A stretch of DNA of 36,378 bases from a virus: IMG/VR virus record IMGVR_UViG_3300025632_000039, positions 1 through 36,378 of that record; one strand, given 5' to 3'. The position numbers and the translations under genes are program-made. This document shows positions 14,938 through 25,189 of the stretch, piece by piece; the first letter of the stretch is position 1; each line of letters begins with the position of its first letter. The notes under the pieces are model-generated. The model saw only the letters and a program-made list of their open reading frames with translations, was not told the origin of the DNA and ran no database searches.

Positions 14938-17900
14938 ATGCCGTTATTTAATAAAACATTTCATTTAGGAAAAATGAACAAGGACATGGACGAGCGTGTC
15001 GTTCCTTCCGGCGAATATAGAGACGCAGTTAATATAGAGGTTCAAACTTCTAATTATTCTGACGCTGGTACGGCTCAAACTTTAATGGGTAACACCTTGA
15101 TATCATCACAAATGGTACCAGATGGGAGTACTTGTGTTGGTAGTATAGCTGACAATAAAAACGACAAGGTTTACTATTTAGTTGCAGGTCCAGAAGAAAA
15201 ATTTAACGAAACTGATGGTTCTACTTACGATTGGAACACACCTTCTTCTTGGAAAGATTATATAATAGAATATGATATAAAAACAGAAACTTTTAAATAT
15301 GTTTTTGTAGATATATATAGAGCGAATTATGAGGTTGTTGGCTTTAAACCAAGTAGCAACGCTGATTTGTCAGGTGAGATTACAATGCAAACGCCTACAA
15401 CTAATCCCTATACACACATTAGACACGATATGTTTGTTGATGTTTATGATAGCTTAGGCGCTAGTTACATAACACAACTTCAACAAAGCTCTACAACCTG
15501 CGTTGCCGGTCCAGTTGATAATATTGTACAGTTATACAGCACTTATATAGATTTTAAAAACAGTAACACTCCAATATCACCAGGTAGTTGGTTGAATTTT
15601 AGTGCAAAAAGAATATTAAACTTTCATAAAAATGTATACATAACAGGTATTAATATTATAGATGGCATGTTGTTTTGGACAGATAATCATACTGAGCCTA
15701 AAAAAATAAATATTAAAAGATCTATTGCTGGTACGGGTGGTTATGAATACTTGCCGTCAGCTATGCCTGGAGTGTTTGATGGAGACACTGATCTTTTCCA
15801 TACTAGATTATGTGTAACACCAGACAAAGCTAATCCACTTACAGTAAAACTTAAAAGCTTTACACAACCTTGGTTTGTTAAAGAAGAAAACATAACTGTT
15901 ATTAGGCAACACCCCTTAGCGGCTCCAATTTTAAAAATGGCTTCACATGAAGATGATAGATTCGAGGCTAACGGAGATTTTGCAGCCACATCCGCCTCTA
16001 CTGATGGTAGTCCTTTGGATATAAGTGGATTACCAATTGCTGCTAATAATTCATTTTCTTACACGGCTCCTAATGGTTTTATTTATAATAAAAGAGTAGG
16101 TGATTTAATAGAAAACATTAGAGTAAGTAGTAATGTTTACTGGAAGATAGGCGATACAATATTATTTAATCAAGATCAAGGCGATGATGTTAGTGTTAGC
16201 GGGTTTACAGAGCACGATGTAAGATGTACTGTTACAGGTGGAACTGGAGTTGGTGCCCCTTCAACAGGTCCTTTTGATATGATGATAGAATCTATAGACA
16301 CAGAGTCGATAGACGCAGAGCAAAAAACATGGCATCTAAGGTTGGAAAAAGAAAAACCAATGTTTGAGTTTAAGTTTCCAAGGTTTGCTTATAGGTATAA
16401 GTATGAAGACGGTGAGTACTCTACGTTTTCACCTTGGTCTGAACCGGCTTTTATACCTGGTCCATTTGATTATTTACCTAAAAAAGCATTTAACTTAGGT
16501 ATGACTAATAGACTTAGAAGTCTAACTATAACTAATTACGTAGTTGAAGAATCATTAAGACCCCAAGGTGTAGTCGCTATTGATTTGTTGTACAAAGATG
16601 AGTCTTCACCTAACATATATACTGTAGAAACTATTAAAATGACTGATGGTTGGGTTCACGAAAACGACACAGAAGGTTTATTGCTTTGGCCAGACTCCGT
16701 GACTGGAACATTAGATAATTTTGGAAATCCAGTTGTTGATCCAAGCAAAAACCATAGAGGCGAGTACAAGGTTACTTCGGAGCTTATACATGCTACAGTT
16801 CCTTCAAACCAATCACTAAGACAATGGGACAACGTGCCTAGAAAAGCACTAGCACAAGAGATAACTAGTAGTAGGTTAGTTTATGGTAACTATTTACAAA
16901 ACTATAATCTTACTAGTGATTTTATTGGTAATGAAATTAGGCCTAAATTATTAGTGTCACTACTACCTAGTGAAACACAACTTAACGCAACAAATATTGA
17001 GGAGGATGATGACGGAAACGATACTGTTGAAATAAACATTGTTGACGATGAGTTTAAAGCTACTGGAGTTCCAATGCCACATAAAACATGTAGATCACTT
17101 CGTGAGTATCAAGTTGGGGTAGTTTACGGTGATGAATATGGTAGAGAAACACCTGTGTTAGCAGGCGATGGATCTACTGGAACGCTAACTATACCCAAAA
17201 TGTTCTCTAGCACGGCTAATCAATTAAGAGTACAGGTGGCCTCTGATCATCCTAGTTGGGCTAAGTACTTTAAGTTTTTTGTAAAAGAAACTTCTAATGA
17301 ATATTACAACATGGCTATGGATCGTTGGTACGATGCTGAAGATGGTAATATTTGGTTGTCATTTCCTAGTGCTGATAGAAATAAAGTTGATGAAGAAACA
17401 TTTATAATATTAAAGAAAAGACACGATACACATCAACCAGTTGATGATCCAGCTAGATATAAAATTATAGCAATAGAAAACGATGCTCCAGATTTTATTA
17501 AAACAAACGTTAAAAGTCTTGGTATTGTTTACAACAACACAGCTAAAGATGATATTGGTAGTTCTACGCTAGGTTTTCCTTTAGTTAATTTTGAGCAGAT
17601 TTGGTTTAAAGACGATGCAAATGGTGCAGATAAAATATTTGGCACAGTTGGAAGTAGTAGTTCTAGTTTGTCTGGTATAATAACAATGGTAAATGATGGA
17701 AGCTGTTATATACGAGTTAGAACTGTTAACATAAAATCAGATTGGTACCAAGTAACAAAAGTGGTAAAAGACTCGGCTGATAATAGATATAAATTTACTA
17801 TTGACGGTGTTTTTAAAGAAGATGTAGAATTCTCTAGTTCAGATGGTAGTTTCTCTGGCGCTGTAAGTGATTTACGTATAGAGCTAGCAAACTTTAAGGT

Positions 17901-20900
17901 TGAAAATAAAAAAGAATTTGAAGGCAGATTTTTTGTAAAAATATTTAAAGATTTAGTATTATTGCAAAACTTGCTTTTACCCGCAGAGAAAAAATATAAA
18001 GTTAAAGGCGCTTCTAAAATGGGTTATTGGAACACGCCAAATGGAGATAGAGCTAAAAATGCAGCCGCTGGATCTCCTCAAGCTGACTGGGAAACATTTG
18101 GTGTTAACTGTAAAGGTGAGTTTGATGCACATTCAAGCTCGTCACCCCATTACAATAACGAATTTAGAATAGGCAATGTTAATTCAACTGCTAACGATCG
18201 CAATTACTTTTTTTCTTCACCAAATATAGGTACAATGGTAGGGCCTTATCATTTGCAGTTTCCTGGGTGTAGTAGAGCAAAAGGAACTGGAACGTGGTAT
18301 ATGAAAGCTTCAAATTTTTTCCATATATGTGCTGCTTACGTTAGATCTCCTCAGGAAGAAAACTACAACAACTGTATCGATATTAGTCTTAACACCACTA
18401 AAGGAGAACGTGGTAAAGGAATTTATACGTATAACGGTCTACCAACCATGGATATTGGATATGTTTTTAGTGGTAGCAGTTATGTTTTTCCTCAAGAAGC
18501 GCAAATTTTTTATGATCAAATAACAACTGTTGGAACTACATTTAGATTTAGAGAAGATCCAGATGGAGTGGTTTACAAAGTTACTAACTCTAGAACTAGT
18601 GGTCAACAAACCAGCAGTCCATATAATACAAATGGTCATATTGGTCACCAACACACTTACGCGGATAAAGTAAGTTGGTGGAATGCAAATAAAGGTAATC
18701 GCAAGGTTAGGTTTAGTGTTAGTTTTGAAGATGTAAACCAACCTGGAACTGTTTTTAATGGTCCTAGTGGGTATAATGTAATAGGTGGTAAAAGCACAAC
18801 AAAAACAACTGGAGTTCAAGAGTTAGGTTACTGGGGTGGAGTTCATAATGTAAGCAACCTAGGCGGTGGAGGTGATGATAACAACATGGTGGTTCCAATG
18901 CCACCTGGATATAATGTTTCTACTGCTAGTTGTGGAAACGGGAGTGGACCTCCTAGTAGTACAACTTACACAGATGCTGATGGAAACACAGTAACAGCGA
19001 TAAAACAAGCTAGAAGGTGGAGACAGCACACGGGTAAGTTTCACATTATAGAAATTGTTGAAGAAATAACTGATGATGATGCTGACTTTAGCTCTAAAAA
19101 TCCAGCAGTATGGGAAACAGAGCCAAAAGAAGATGTTGGAATGGATATTTATTATGAGGCTTCAAACGCTATACCAATAGAAATAAACGCATCTACAAAC
19201 GAGTTGTTTGCACCATTTAATAGTTTAGTTAATCGATTAGGAAGTCCTTTCTCAGGAGAGTATAAGGTTACTGGTTGGAGTGAAAACACTGTTACGCTAA
19301 ATAATCCTTTACCTAACGCACTTAGTGGTTCTAGATATAAGTTCACAAGACCAGACGGTTTTGTATCAACAGCTATATTACACGAGCCAATAGATGGAAA
19401 TACTGGGCAACCTGTATTGTTTCCTAATACCGCATTTAATGTTAGTGTTTTAAAACTTAGGGGCTGGAAAGTAGCTGCATACCCAATAGTTAATGCTAAC
19501 AACAACGATGCTCCACATAATCAGATATATACTTTATCTTGGTTTAATGCTTATGCGTTTGGAAATGGTATTGAATCTGATAGAATTAGAGATGATTTTA
19601 ATCAATCTACACTGGCTAACGGTGTTAAAGCATCTACAGTATTAGCTGAGCAATATAAAGAAGAACATAGGAAAACAGGTTTAATACACTCTGGTATATA
19701 CAACTCTACTAGTGGTGTAAACCAATTAAATCAATTTATAGCGGCAGAGAAAATAACTAAAGATATGAATCCTACTTATGGTAGTATTCAAAAGCTACAT
19801 ACAAGAGATTCTAATATAGTTGTGTTACATGAAGATAAATGTATGAAAGTATTAGCTGATAAAAGCGCTTTATTTAACGCCGATGGCGGTAAGAACGTAG
19901 CTATATCAGCAAACTTTTTAGGATCAGACGAGCCTTTTGCCACTAGATATGGAATATCTACAAACCCTGAATCTTGCGCCACAGATTTAGCTGGTAGATT
20001 ATATTTTGCAGATAGAACTAGAGGAGCTGTTTTAAGGCTGTCTAACGATGGTATTACAAATATATCTGATTATGGTATGAACTACTGGTTTGGTGATAAT
20101 CTAGGACCTCTAACACAGCAAATATTAGGTTCTTTTGACGACAAGAAAGAGGAGTATAATATAACTATAAAAGGTTTGTATCCAGTTGGTCCACCTAGTG
20201 ATGATAAGTGTGGTTGTGATACTAACACTGTTAGCAGGAGTCAAGATCCTTACGATACAAGAAGCTTAGAAAACACTACTATATTAAGAACTCAAGGTAA
20301 CTTAAACATTGGTAGTGTTAGTGTTGGTAACAGTGATTTTTATAATTCTGAAGTAACACTTAGTTTTAGTGAAAAAGCTAAAGGCTGGATATCATTCAAA
20401 TCATTTGTTCCAGAAAGTGGAGTTAGTATTAACAACGAGTATTATACATTTAAAGATGGTGAGATGTATAAACACCACTCAAATAATAGCTATAATACTT
20501 TCTATGAAGATTTATTGGGTGATGACGCTTTTACTGAATCTAGCGTTACGGTTTTATTCAACGACGAGCCTGGTACTGTAAAAAGTTTTTCTACGTTAAA
20601 CTACGAAGGATCACAAGCAAAAAATAAAGCTAATCTAACTGATAATGAGTACTACAACCTTGTAGATAGAGAAGGTTGGTATGTTAGTGATATTAAAACT
20701 AACTTACAAGAGTCAAACTATTTAGAATTTAAAGGTAAAGAAGATAAGTGGTTTACACATATTAAAGGTGATACTACTACTTTACAAAATCTAGATGAAA
20801 AAGAGTTTTCGGTTCAAGGCGTTGGAAGCTACATAAGAATGGAGGTTGTGGGTGAGGAAGCAAAACAAGAGGTATGTTTAACTATCACCCCAAACATTAA

Positions 20901-21606
20901 TTGCGTTCAAGTACTTGGGTGTATGGATCCTAATGCACTTAACTATAATGCTAACGCAAATGTTGATGATGGTAGTTGTACTTATAAACCACCACCGCCA
21001 CAACCGACTTATGGTTGTACTGATCCTACCGCAAATAACTATGACCCAAATGCAGCTATTGATGATGGGAGTTGTTTATATGGTAGCGGCGGGCCGGTTA
21101 TGTGCCCATGGACTCATCTTGGAAGAGCCACGGATGCTAACTGGATTCCTACTCAAAACAATTATCCATATCCTTTACAAGGCTTTTATACCCAAGTAGC
21201 ATTTAGTCGCGCGCAATATATTCCATCTAATCATGATATTACAGTTGCACCTTTTTACAGTTTTGTAGGAAATCCTTCAGGCAACATGGGTACGCTGTCT
21301 AACAATAGAAGAGTAACAGGATGGCATATAACTAAACCACAATACGTCGGGCCTCTTGACTCTGCTACAAACGCCTTGTTTAATTCTTATTGGAATATCA
21401 CTGGTGCTGATGCTGGGCCTTTATCTGGATGGCAGTCTCCTATTATAAAATCGTGGAACGACGTTATCTCGACATTAAATGCAATGGGTATAGTATCGCA
21501 AACATTAACAAATAATGATGACTGGGATAATTTATATACTATATTTACTAATGCTATTGGTTTTCAACCTGTTTACGGACCATCTATTAATTGTTCTAAT
21601 TTTTAA
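14938..21606 (+). CDS. Giant tail tubular/muzzle-type protein with C-terminal Cys repeats
   Basis: This 2222-aa protein opens FNKTFHLGKMNKDMDERVVPSGEYRDAVNIEV. That opening is typical of the 'stabilisation' or tail-hub proteins in Bacteroidetes and marine podoviruses, and is comparable in position to T7 gp12. Around residues 1660-1750 are ESCATDLAGRLYFADRTRGAVLRLS and DGITNISDYGMNYWFGDN, propeller-blade-like segments of the same family. The long middle (about 950-1500) is beta-rich with Gly/Ser/Asn-rich loops and is larger than in T7. Residues 1995-2046 hold two 20-residue Cys-bounded repeats joined by a Pro-rich linker, followed by a ~175-aa C-terminal domain (PWTHLGRATDANW... QPVYGPSINCSNF), a candidate receptor-binding tip. 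It would form the short tail channel and adhesin. Confidence 0.75.
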   Translation: MPLFNKTFHLGKMNKDMDERVVPSGEYRDAVNIEVQTSNYSDAGTAQTLMGNTLISSQMVPDGSTCVGSIADNKNDKVYYLVAGPEEKFNETDGSTYDWNTPSSWKDYIIEYDIKTETFKYVFVDIYRANYEVVGFKPSSNADLSGEITMQTPTTNPYTHIRHDMFVDVYDSLGASYITQLQQSSTTCVAGPVDNIVQLYSTYIDFKNSNTPISPGSWLNFSAKRILNFHKNVYITGINIIDGMLFWTDNHTEPKKINIKRSIAGTGGYEYLPSAMPGVFDGDTDLFHTRLCVTPDKANPLTVKLKSFTQPWFVKEENITVIRQHPLAAPILKMASHEDDRFEANGDFAATSASTDGSPLDISGLPIAANNSFSYTAPNGFIYNKRVGDLIENIRVSSNVYWKIGDTILFNQDQGDDVSVSGFTEHDVRCTVTGGTGVGAPSTGPFDMMIESIDTESIDAEQKTWHLRLEKEKPMFEFKFPRFAYRYKYEDGEYSTFSPWSEPAFIPGPFDYLPKKAFNLGMTNRLRSLTITNYVVEESLRPQGVVAIDLLYKDESSPNIYTVETIKMTDGWVHENDTEGLLLWPDSVTGTLDNFGNPVVDPSKNHRGEYKVTSELIHATVPSNQSLRQWDNVPRKALAQEITSSRLVYGNYLQNYNLTSDFIGNEIRPKLLVSLLPSETQLNATNIEEDDDGNDTVEINIVDDEFKATGVPMPHKTCRSLREYQVGVVYGDEYGRETPVLAGDGSTGTLTIPKMFSSTANQLRVQVASDHPSWAKYFKFFVKETSNEYYNMAMDRWYDAEDGNIWLSFPSADRNKVDEETFIILKKRHDTHQPVDDPARYKIIAIENDAPDFIKTNVKSLGIVYNNTAKDDIGSSTLGFPLVNFEQIWFKDDANGADKIFGTVGSSSSSLSGIITMVNDGSCYIRVRTVNIKSDWYQVTKVVKDSADNRYKFTIDGVFKEDVEFSSSDGSFSGAVSDLRIELANFKVENKKEFEGRFFVKIFKDLVLLQNLLLPAEKKYKVKGASKMGYWNTPNGDRAKNAAAGSPQADWETFGVNCKGEFDAHSSSSPHYNNEFRIGNVNSTANDRNYFFSSPNIGTMVGPYHLQFPGCSRAKGTGTWYMKASNFFHICAAYVRSPQEENYNNCIDISLNTTKGERGKGIYTYNGLPTMDIGYVFSGSSYVFPQEAQIFYDQITTVGTTFRFREDPDGVVYKVTNSRTSGQQTSSPYNTNGHIGHQHTYADKVSWWNANKGNRKVRFSVSFEDVNQPGTVFNGPSGYNVIGGKSTTKTTGVQELGYWGGVHNVSNLGGGGDDNNMVVPMPPGYNVSTASCGNGSGPPSSTTYTDADGNTVTAIKQARRWRQHTGKFHIIEIVEEITDDDADFSSKNPAVWETEPKEDVGMDIYYEASNAIPIEINASTNELFAPFNSLVNRLGSPFSGEYKVTGWSENTVTLNNPLPNALSGSRYKFTRPDGFVSTAILHEPIDGNTGQPVLFPNTAFNVSVLKLRGWKVAAYPIVNANNNDAPHNQIYTLSWFNAYAFGNGIESDRIRDDFNQSTLANGVKASTVLAEQYKEEHRKTGLIHSGIYNSTSGVNQLNQFIAAEKITKDMNPTYGSIQKLHTRDSNIVVLHEDKCMKVLADKSALFNADGGKNVAISANFLGSDEPFATRYGISTNPESCATDLAGRLYFADRTRGAVLRLSNDGITNISDYGMNYWFGDNLGPLTQQILGSFDDKKEEYNITIKGLYPVGPPSDDKCGCDTNTVSRSQDPYDTRSLENTTILRTQGNLNIGSVSVGNSDFYNSEVTLSFSEKAKGWISFKSFVPESGVSINNEYYTFKDGEMYKHHSNNSYNTFYEDLLGDDAFTESSVTVLFNDEPGTVKSFSTLNYEGSQAKNKANLTDNEYYNLVDREGWYVSDIKTNLQESNYLEFKGKEDKWFTHIKGDTTTLQNLDEKEFSVQGVGSYIRMEVVGEEAKQEVCLTITPNINCVQVLGCMDPNALNYNANANVDDGSCTYKPPPPQPTYGCTDPTANNYDPNAAIDDGSCLYGSGGPVMCPWTHLGRATDANWIPTQNNYPYPLQGFYTQVAFSRAQYIPSNHDITVAPFYSFVGNPSGNMGTLSNNRRVTGWHITKPQYVGPLDSATNALFNSYWNITGADAGPLSGWQSPIIKSWNDVISTLNAMGIVSQTLTNNDDWDNLYTIFTNAIGFQPVYGPSINCSNF
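20920..21075 (+). repeat. Two Cys-flanked Asp/Asn repeats within the tail protein
   Basis: Residues C1995-C2014 and C2027-C2046 are each 20 residues long and share C-x-D-P-x-A-x-N-Y-x5-A-x-[VI]-D-D-G-S-C. The linker is Pro-rich (PPPPQP). The Asp/Asn pattern looks calcium-binding and the terminal Cys could pair. This repeat type is abundant in secreted proteins of marine Bacteroidetes. Confidence 0.8.
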
Positions 21607-21615
21607 TTAACCCCT

Positions 21616-22398
21616 ATGGCAAATTACACAATAACAAGACATACTGAAACTGATCACAAGTACGGTTGTACTAGTTACTCAACAATACAAACCGAAGGTC
21701 AAGTAGCTACAGACGGTGGACCGTTAGACAGTACTGTTGTTTGGGATATAACAGCTGATCAGGGTTTTTCAATTTCAATAGATGATTTTAGTTTTACAGG
21801 GGCCTCTTCAATGAATGTGCCGGCAACAATACCAGCATCAACATCTTGGGAGAATCTGCCTAGTCCAATTTTATTTGCACAGATGGTTCAAATTTCTACA
21901 GTTTTAATTAGGGTTACTTTATACTTATCTCCAGATCCCACTCAACCTGGTTTTAATTTTGGTAATAGTTTTGTTATGCCTAGCACCGATGTAAATACCG
22001 TTGTAGCTATAGAGGGTTGTGCTAAGATAGCTGGACACTCTATGCGATTGTGGTTCAACGAACCGGCTGGCAATAATACTATAACAGAAATAACCGTTAA
22101 TCCAGAGTTAGAAAATCGCTTAGCACAAACTGGAGATGGTGATGGTGGTTTAAAATCCCATGAAGTAGTTGGTATGCTACCACCACAACCCTTAGATAAA
22201 GTGGCTAGTAGTAGCGGTGATTATTTAATGAGTTATGTTGTAGTTGCTGAGAGTGGTTATAGATACAGATCAGCGCCAACTTTAACAATTAATAGTAAGC
22301 TTTATAACGTAGAAAGTTTTACTCAGTTAACTCCTAGTGAATATAAAGAAGGTGAAAATAACATAACAGGTGTAAGGTTTGAGATTTATAAAAAATAG
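21616..22398 (+). CDS. Putative tail or fibre structural protein
   Basis: This 260-aa beta-rich protein begins ANYTITRHTETDHKYGCTSYST, with a central INPSD-type Thr/Ser/Pro-rich region (ASSMNVPATIPASTSWENLP). Its C-terminal module is SYVVVAESGYRYRSAPTLTIN...NNITGVRFEIYKK. It lies nine bases after the giant tail protein and in the same operon. I do not recognise the family. Ser/Thr richness, few charges and position suggest an accessory tail protein. No catalytic motif was seen. Confidence 0.55.
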   Translation: MANYTITRHTETDHKYGCTSYSTIQTEGQVATDGGPLDSTVVWDITADQGFSISIDDFSFTGASSMNVPATIPASTSWENLPSPILFAQMVQISTVLIRVTLYLSPDPTQPGFNFGNSFVMPSTDVNTVVAIEGCAKIAGHSMRLWFNEPAGNNTITEITVNPELENRLAQTGDGDGGLKSHEVVGMLPPQPLDKVASSSGDYLMSYVVVAESGYRYRSAPTLTINSKLYNVESFTQLTPSEYKEGENNITGVRFEIYKK

Positions 22399-22400
22399 AT

Positions 22401-23648
22401 ATGGCATATAAGAAATATAAAAAGGAAGAAGCAGTAAGAGTTGATAAGATTAAACTGGAAGCAGTAGAAGCTGTTGAGAAAAAAGAAGAGGCAACTAAAA
22501 CTACTGAAAAAGCAACGGCTGCTATAAAAGAAGTTGATGGAGTAAGGCCTGCAAACCCTGATCAAAATGTATATGTTGCTAGTGGTGTAGATACTTACTC
22601 GCAACAAGGATTAACCGATCTAGGTATATATCTACCAATTGAAACCACTTCTCAAGAAGAAATACAGCGTATAATAGAAACTATTGAAGTTGCACCCGCA
22701 ACACCAGTTGTTAGTTTTGACCTAAACTATGACGTAGAATTGATACCAGTTCCTGATATGGATAAAATATATTCTTTAACAACGGTTGAAAACAATATAT
22801 GGGACAAACCTGATTTTGAATATGCTGATGATGATTCACAACAACCTTACGCGTTAAAAAACTTTATAAATCAAAATGGTAAAGATTTTAGCATATCCGT
22901 GAGTGGAGCAGAAGGAACTGAATTTAGATTAGCTATATTTAATGAAACAGATAACACATACTATAGTTGGGAGGAGGTTGATAGTGTTAATATAGACGCT
23001 ACAACGTCTGAACAATCTATAATATCAAGTATTGGTTTTTATCACGGTGAGCGTTATTTTAGTGGCGTTATACCGGCGTCTGGTAGACAGATAGTGCCAG
23101 TTAGCATACCAGCTTCAAGTGGTGAGGTTTGTTATAAGATTGGTTTTGTAGAAGTAGATAGTCGAGATTTAATGGGTAAAGGAACCACTGATTATGGTAG
23201 TATACTACCTGTTTTTGGAATACCCAACCCACCTTTGTACAAGTTAACTCAGTTGCCACAATCATCAACAACAATAACTTTAAGTCAATCAGTTTTAAGT
23301 AGTAATATAACTGGAGCCTTAACAATAAGCCATCCGCCTGGATCGTTATTAAATAACAGTATATCTACTTTAGGTAAGTATGATATAAGTTTGAGTTTTA
23401 ATCCTAGAGATAAAGTTTCATTATCCGCAAGCGCATCAAATGGTATATTAAATAATATACATATATTGGCAGATGATTTTTTAGATTCACAAACAGAGGT
23501 GTTAAGCATGGATTTAATAGCTAGTGTTAGCGATAGTAACCTATGTAAAATAGTTGGAACAATTACGCTAGGTAAATCATCTTTGAGACCATCAACTATA
23601 AACTTTGATACAGCAATGATATTTACAACAAACGCAGACCTAACATAA
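22401..23648 (+). CDS. Putative tail structural protein with helical N-terminus
   Basis: This 415-aa protein has a Lys/Glu/Ala-rich helical N-terminus (residues about 1-50, EAVEAVEKKEEATKTTEKATAA), then a beta-rich body. The body includes DGVRPANPDQNVYVASGVDTYS, an IPVPDMDKIYSLTT strand pair and Ser/Thr/Asn-rich C-terminal strands (SLSASASNGILNNIHIL). It begins two bases after the previous stop. The helix-plus-beta organisation is like fibre or tail-attachment proteins that anchor via a helical stem. Family unknown to me. Confidence 0.55.
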   Translation: MAYKKYKKEEAVRVDKIKLEAVEAVEKKEEATKTTEKATAAIKEVDGVRPANPDQNVYVASGVDTYSQQGLTDLGIYLPIETTSQEEIQRIIETIEVAPATPVVSFDLNYDVELIPVPDMDKIYSLTTVENNIWDKPDFEYADDDSQQPYALKNFINQNGKDFSISVSGAEGTEFRLAIFNETDNTYYSWEEVDSVNIDATTSEQSIISSIGFYHGERYFSGVIPASGRQIVPVSIPASSGEVCYKIGFVEVDSRDLMGKGTTDYGSILPVFGIPNPPLYKLTQLPQSSTTITLSQSVLSSNITGALTISHPPGSLLNNSISTLGKYDISLSFNPRDKVSLSASASNGILNNIHILADDFLDSQTEVLSMDLIASVSDSNLCKIVGTITLGKSSLRPSTINFDTAMIFTTNADLT

Positions 23649-23658
23649 AACATAAAGC

Positions 23659-24015
23659 ATGCCAATACTACAATTCACATTTGCACATCAATTAAACGTT
23701 TCAGCGCAGGTTGGAGACACAGCTTATTATGTACCAACATCTACGTCTGCTCAATTTCAAGTTAACTCGTCTGATATTATCGAGATAGGTAATATAACTT
23801 ATGTTAGTCCAGATGGACTTGGGTTTTGGTGTAACACAACACTTTCTCCATCATCTTACCCTAGCTCCTCAGATTATATTTTCTTTTCCAAAGATAATAA
23901 AGCTAACCAAGCAAGTGTGTTGGGTTATTATGCAAAAGTACAACTAAAAAACAGTTCTAATACTAAAGCTGAGGTATATAGAATTAGTGCTGACGCGTTT
24001 GAAAGTAGTAAATAA
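23659..24015 (+). CDS. Small beta-rich virion protein candidate
   Basis: This 118-aa protein opens MPILQFTFAHQLNVSAQVGDTAYY and ends with ASVLGYYAKVQLKNSSNTKAEVYRISADAFESSK. That ending (a LGYYA strand followed by short strands and FESSK) is a look shared by small proteins next to tail genes in Bacteroidetes phages. It has a single Cys, no TM helix and no catalytic motif. Ten bases separate it from the previous gene. Probable minor structural protein. Confidence 0.6.
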   Translation: MPILQFTFAHQLNVSAQVGDTAYYVPTSTSAQFQVNSSDIIEIGNITYVSPDGLGFWCNTTLSPSSYPSSSDYIFFSKDNKANQASVLGYYAKVQLKNSSNTKAEVYRISADAFESSK

Positions 24016-24054
24016 ACAGCAAAAACTGTGACTATATTAGGTATAAATTTAATT

Positions 24055-24549
24055 ATGTCTAAAAATAAAATACAAAAAACCAAGCACGAATTATCTAGTG
24101 ATTTTAGACAAAAAATTACTAAGCTAGAGCAAACCATGATTGCTAGTGCTGATGGTGAAAATATTATTGCTGGTACTAAAGATAAACCTATAGTTACTAA
24201 CAGTAATAAAATACCTATTAAACATTTCTTTATGGAGGGTGTATATGTTAGAGAGATGACAATGTTTGAGGGTACAGCTGTTGTAGGAGCTATTCATAAA
24301 CATTTACACATGTGTTTTTTATTATCTGGATGCTTAACAGTTACAGATGAAAATGGAACTAAAGATTATATAGCACCATGTTATATAATATCTAGTCCAG
24401 GAATTAAAAGAGTATTATATGCTCACGAAGATTCTGTGTGGTACAATATTCATCAGAACCCTACAAACACAGAAGATGTAAAAGAAATAGAAGAAAATTT
24501 AGTTGCAATAAATTATAAAGAATATGAAAAATATATTAACGAAAAATAA
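24055..24549 (+). CDS. Cupin-fold phage protein
   Basis: This 164-aa protein has a cupin-type metal site: MTMFEGTAVVGAIHKHLHMCFLLSG, with H81, H83 and H85 available and G92 at the turn. It continues with TVTDENGTKDYIAPCYIISSPGIKRVLYAHEDSVWYNIHQNP, where the last His-containing part corresponds to cupin motif 2. Cupins are small double-stranded beta-helix proteins that bind Fe, Mn or Zn. A phage copy could be an enzyme or a virion component, and the substrate is not readable. ATG 24055 is chosen over the GTG at 24028 because it is a standard start with the A-rich leader and the added residues would be hydrophobic and unexplained. The N-terminal 60 residues are helical and charged. Confidence 0.7.
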   Translation: MSKNKIQKTKHELSSDFRQKITKLEQTMIASADGENIIAGTKDKPIVTNSNKIPIKHFFMEGVYVREMTMFEGTAVVGAIHKHLHMCFLLSGCLTVTDENGTKDYIAPCYIISSPGIKRVLYAHEDSVWYNIHQNPTNTEDVKEIEENLVAINYKEYEKYINEK

Positions 24550-24555
24550 TAAGAT

Positions 24556-25173
24556 ATGGGATTTGTAGTAACAGCAGCCGTCGTAGGTGGTACTGTTGGG
24601 TTAGCAAAACTCGGTATGTCTTTAGGTGGCCGTAAAAAAAGAATAGCTGAGCAGAAGGCGGCTAAGAAAGAAATGGAGGCATCGAAAAAAGCGTACGCAG
24701 CTTTAGATGTTAGTAACACTTTTAAGAACATGGAGAATAAAATGGAAGATCTTACTATCAATCAAAAAGGTGCTCAATTCGAGGCTGAAAAAGGAGCTCA
24801 AAGTAGAGCTAATACTATGCAGCAATTACAAGGTGCAGCTGGTGGGTCTGGTATTGCAGCTTTAGCACAACAAATGGCTAACTCAGGACAGCTAGCAGCT
24901 CAAGCGGCTAGTGATAAAATAGCTACACAAGAAGCTGCTAATCAAAAAGCGGCGTCAAAAGAGGCTGCAAGTTTACAAATGAAAGAAAGAGAAGGTGAAG
25001 CTGTTGCTCAACAAAGACAAATGGATAAAACCGGAACACTGCTTGGAATGTCGCAACAAAGAACTGCTGCTGCTAATCAAGCAAGAGCAGATGCTAAAGC
25101 GGCTCAAATGGGTGCTATTGGTGATATTGGTGGTGCGGTTGTTGGAGGTTTAACTGGTGGTGTTGGAAAATAA
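24556..25173 (+). CDS. Internal virion/ejection protein candidate (T7 gp14-like)
   Basis: This 205-aa protein has a hydrophobic N-terminal segment GFVVTAAVVGGTVGLAKLGMSLGG (about 2-25), Gly-zipper in style, followed by a long Ala/Gln/Lys-rich helical region (about 30-180) and a C-terminal Gly-rich hydrophobic tail (GAIGDIGGAVVGGLTGGVGK). Ala-rich helices flanked by glycine-zipper ends are a feature of podovirus proteins injected into the cell envelope, such as T7 gp14 (196 aa). Gene order, followed by a mid-size and a giant protein, supports this. Direct homology is not visible. Confidence 0.6.
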   Translation: MGFVVTAAVVGGTVGLAKLGMSLGGRKKRIAEQKAAKKEMEASKKAYAALDVSNTFKNMENKMEDLTINQKGAQFEAEKGAQSRANTMQQLQGAAGGSGIAALAQQMANSGQLAAQAASDKIATQEAANQKAASKEAASLQMKEREGEAVAQQRQMDKTGTLLGMSQQRTAAANQARADAKAAQMGAIGDIGGAVVGGLTGGVGK

Positions 25174-25189
25174 ATTAAAAAAATAGATT

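Noticed and set aside
18439-18819. Antisense reading frames inside the tail protein and at 23285-23665
   Set aside because: They lie opposite strongly coding frames, have no start context of their own, and give low-complexity proteins with skewed Cys, Ser and Ile content.
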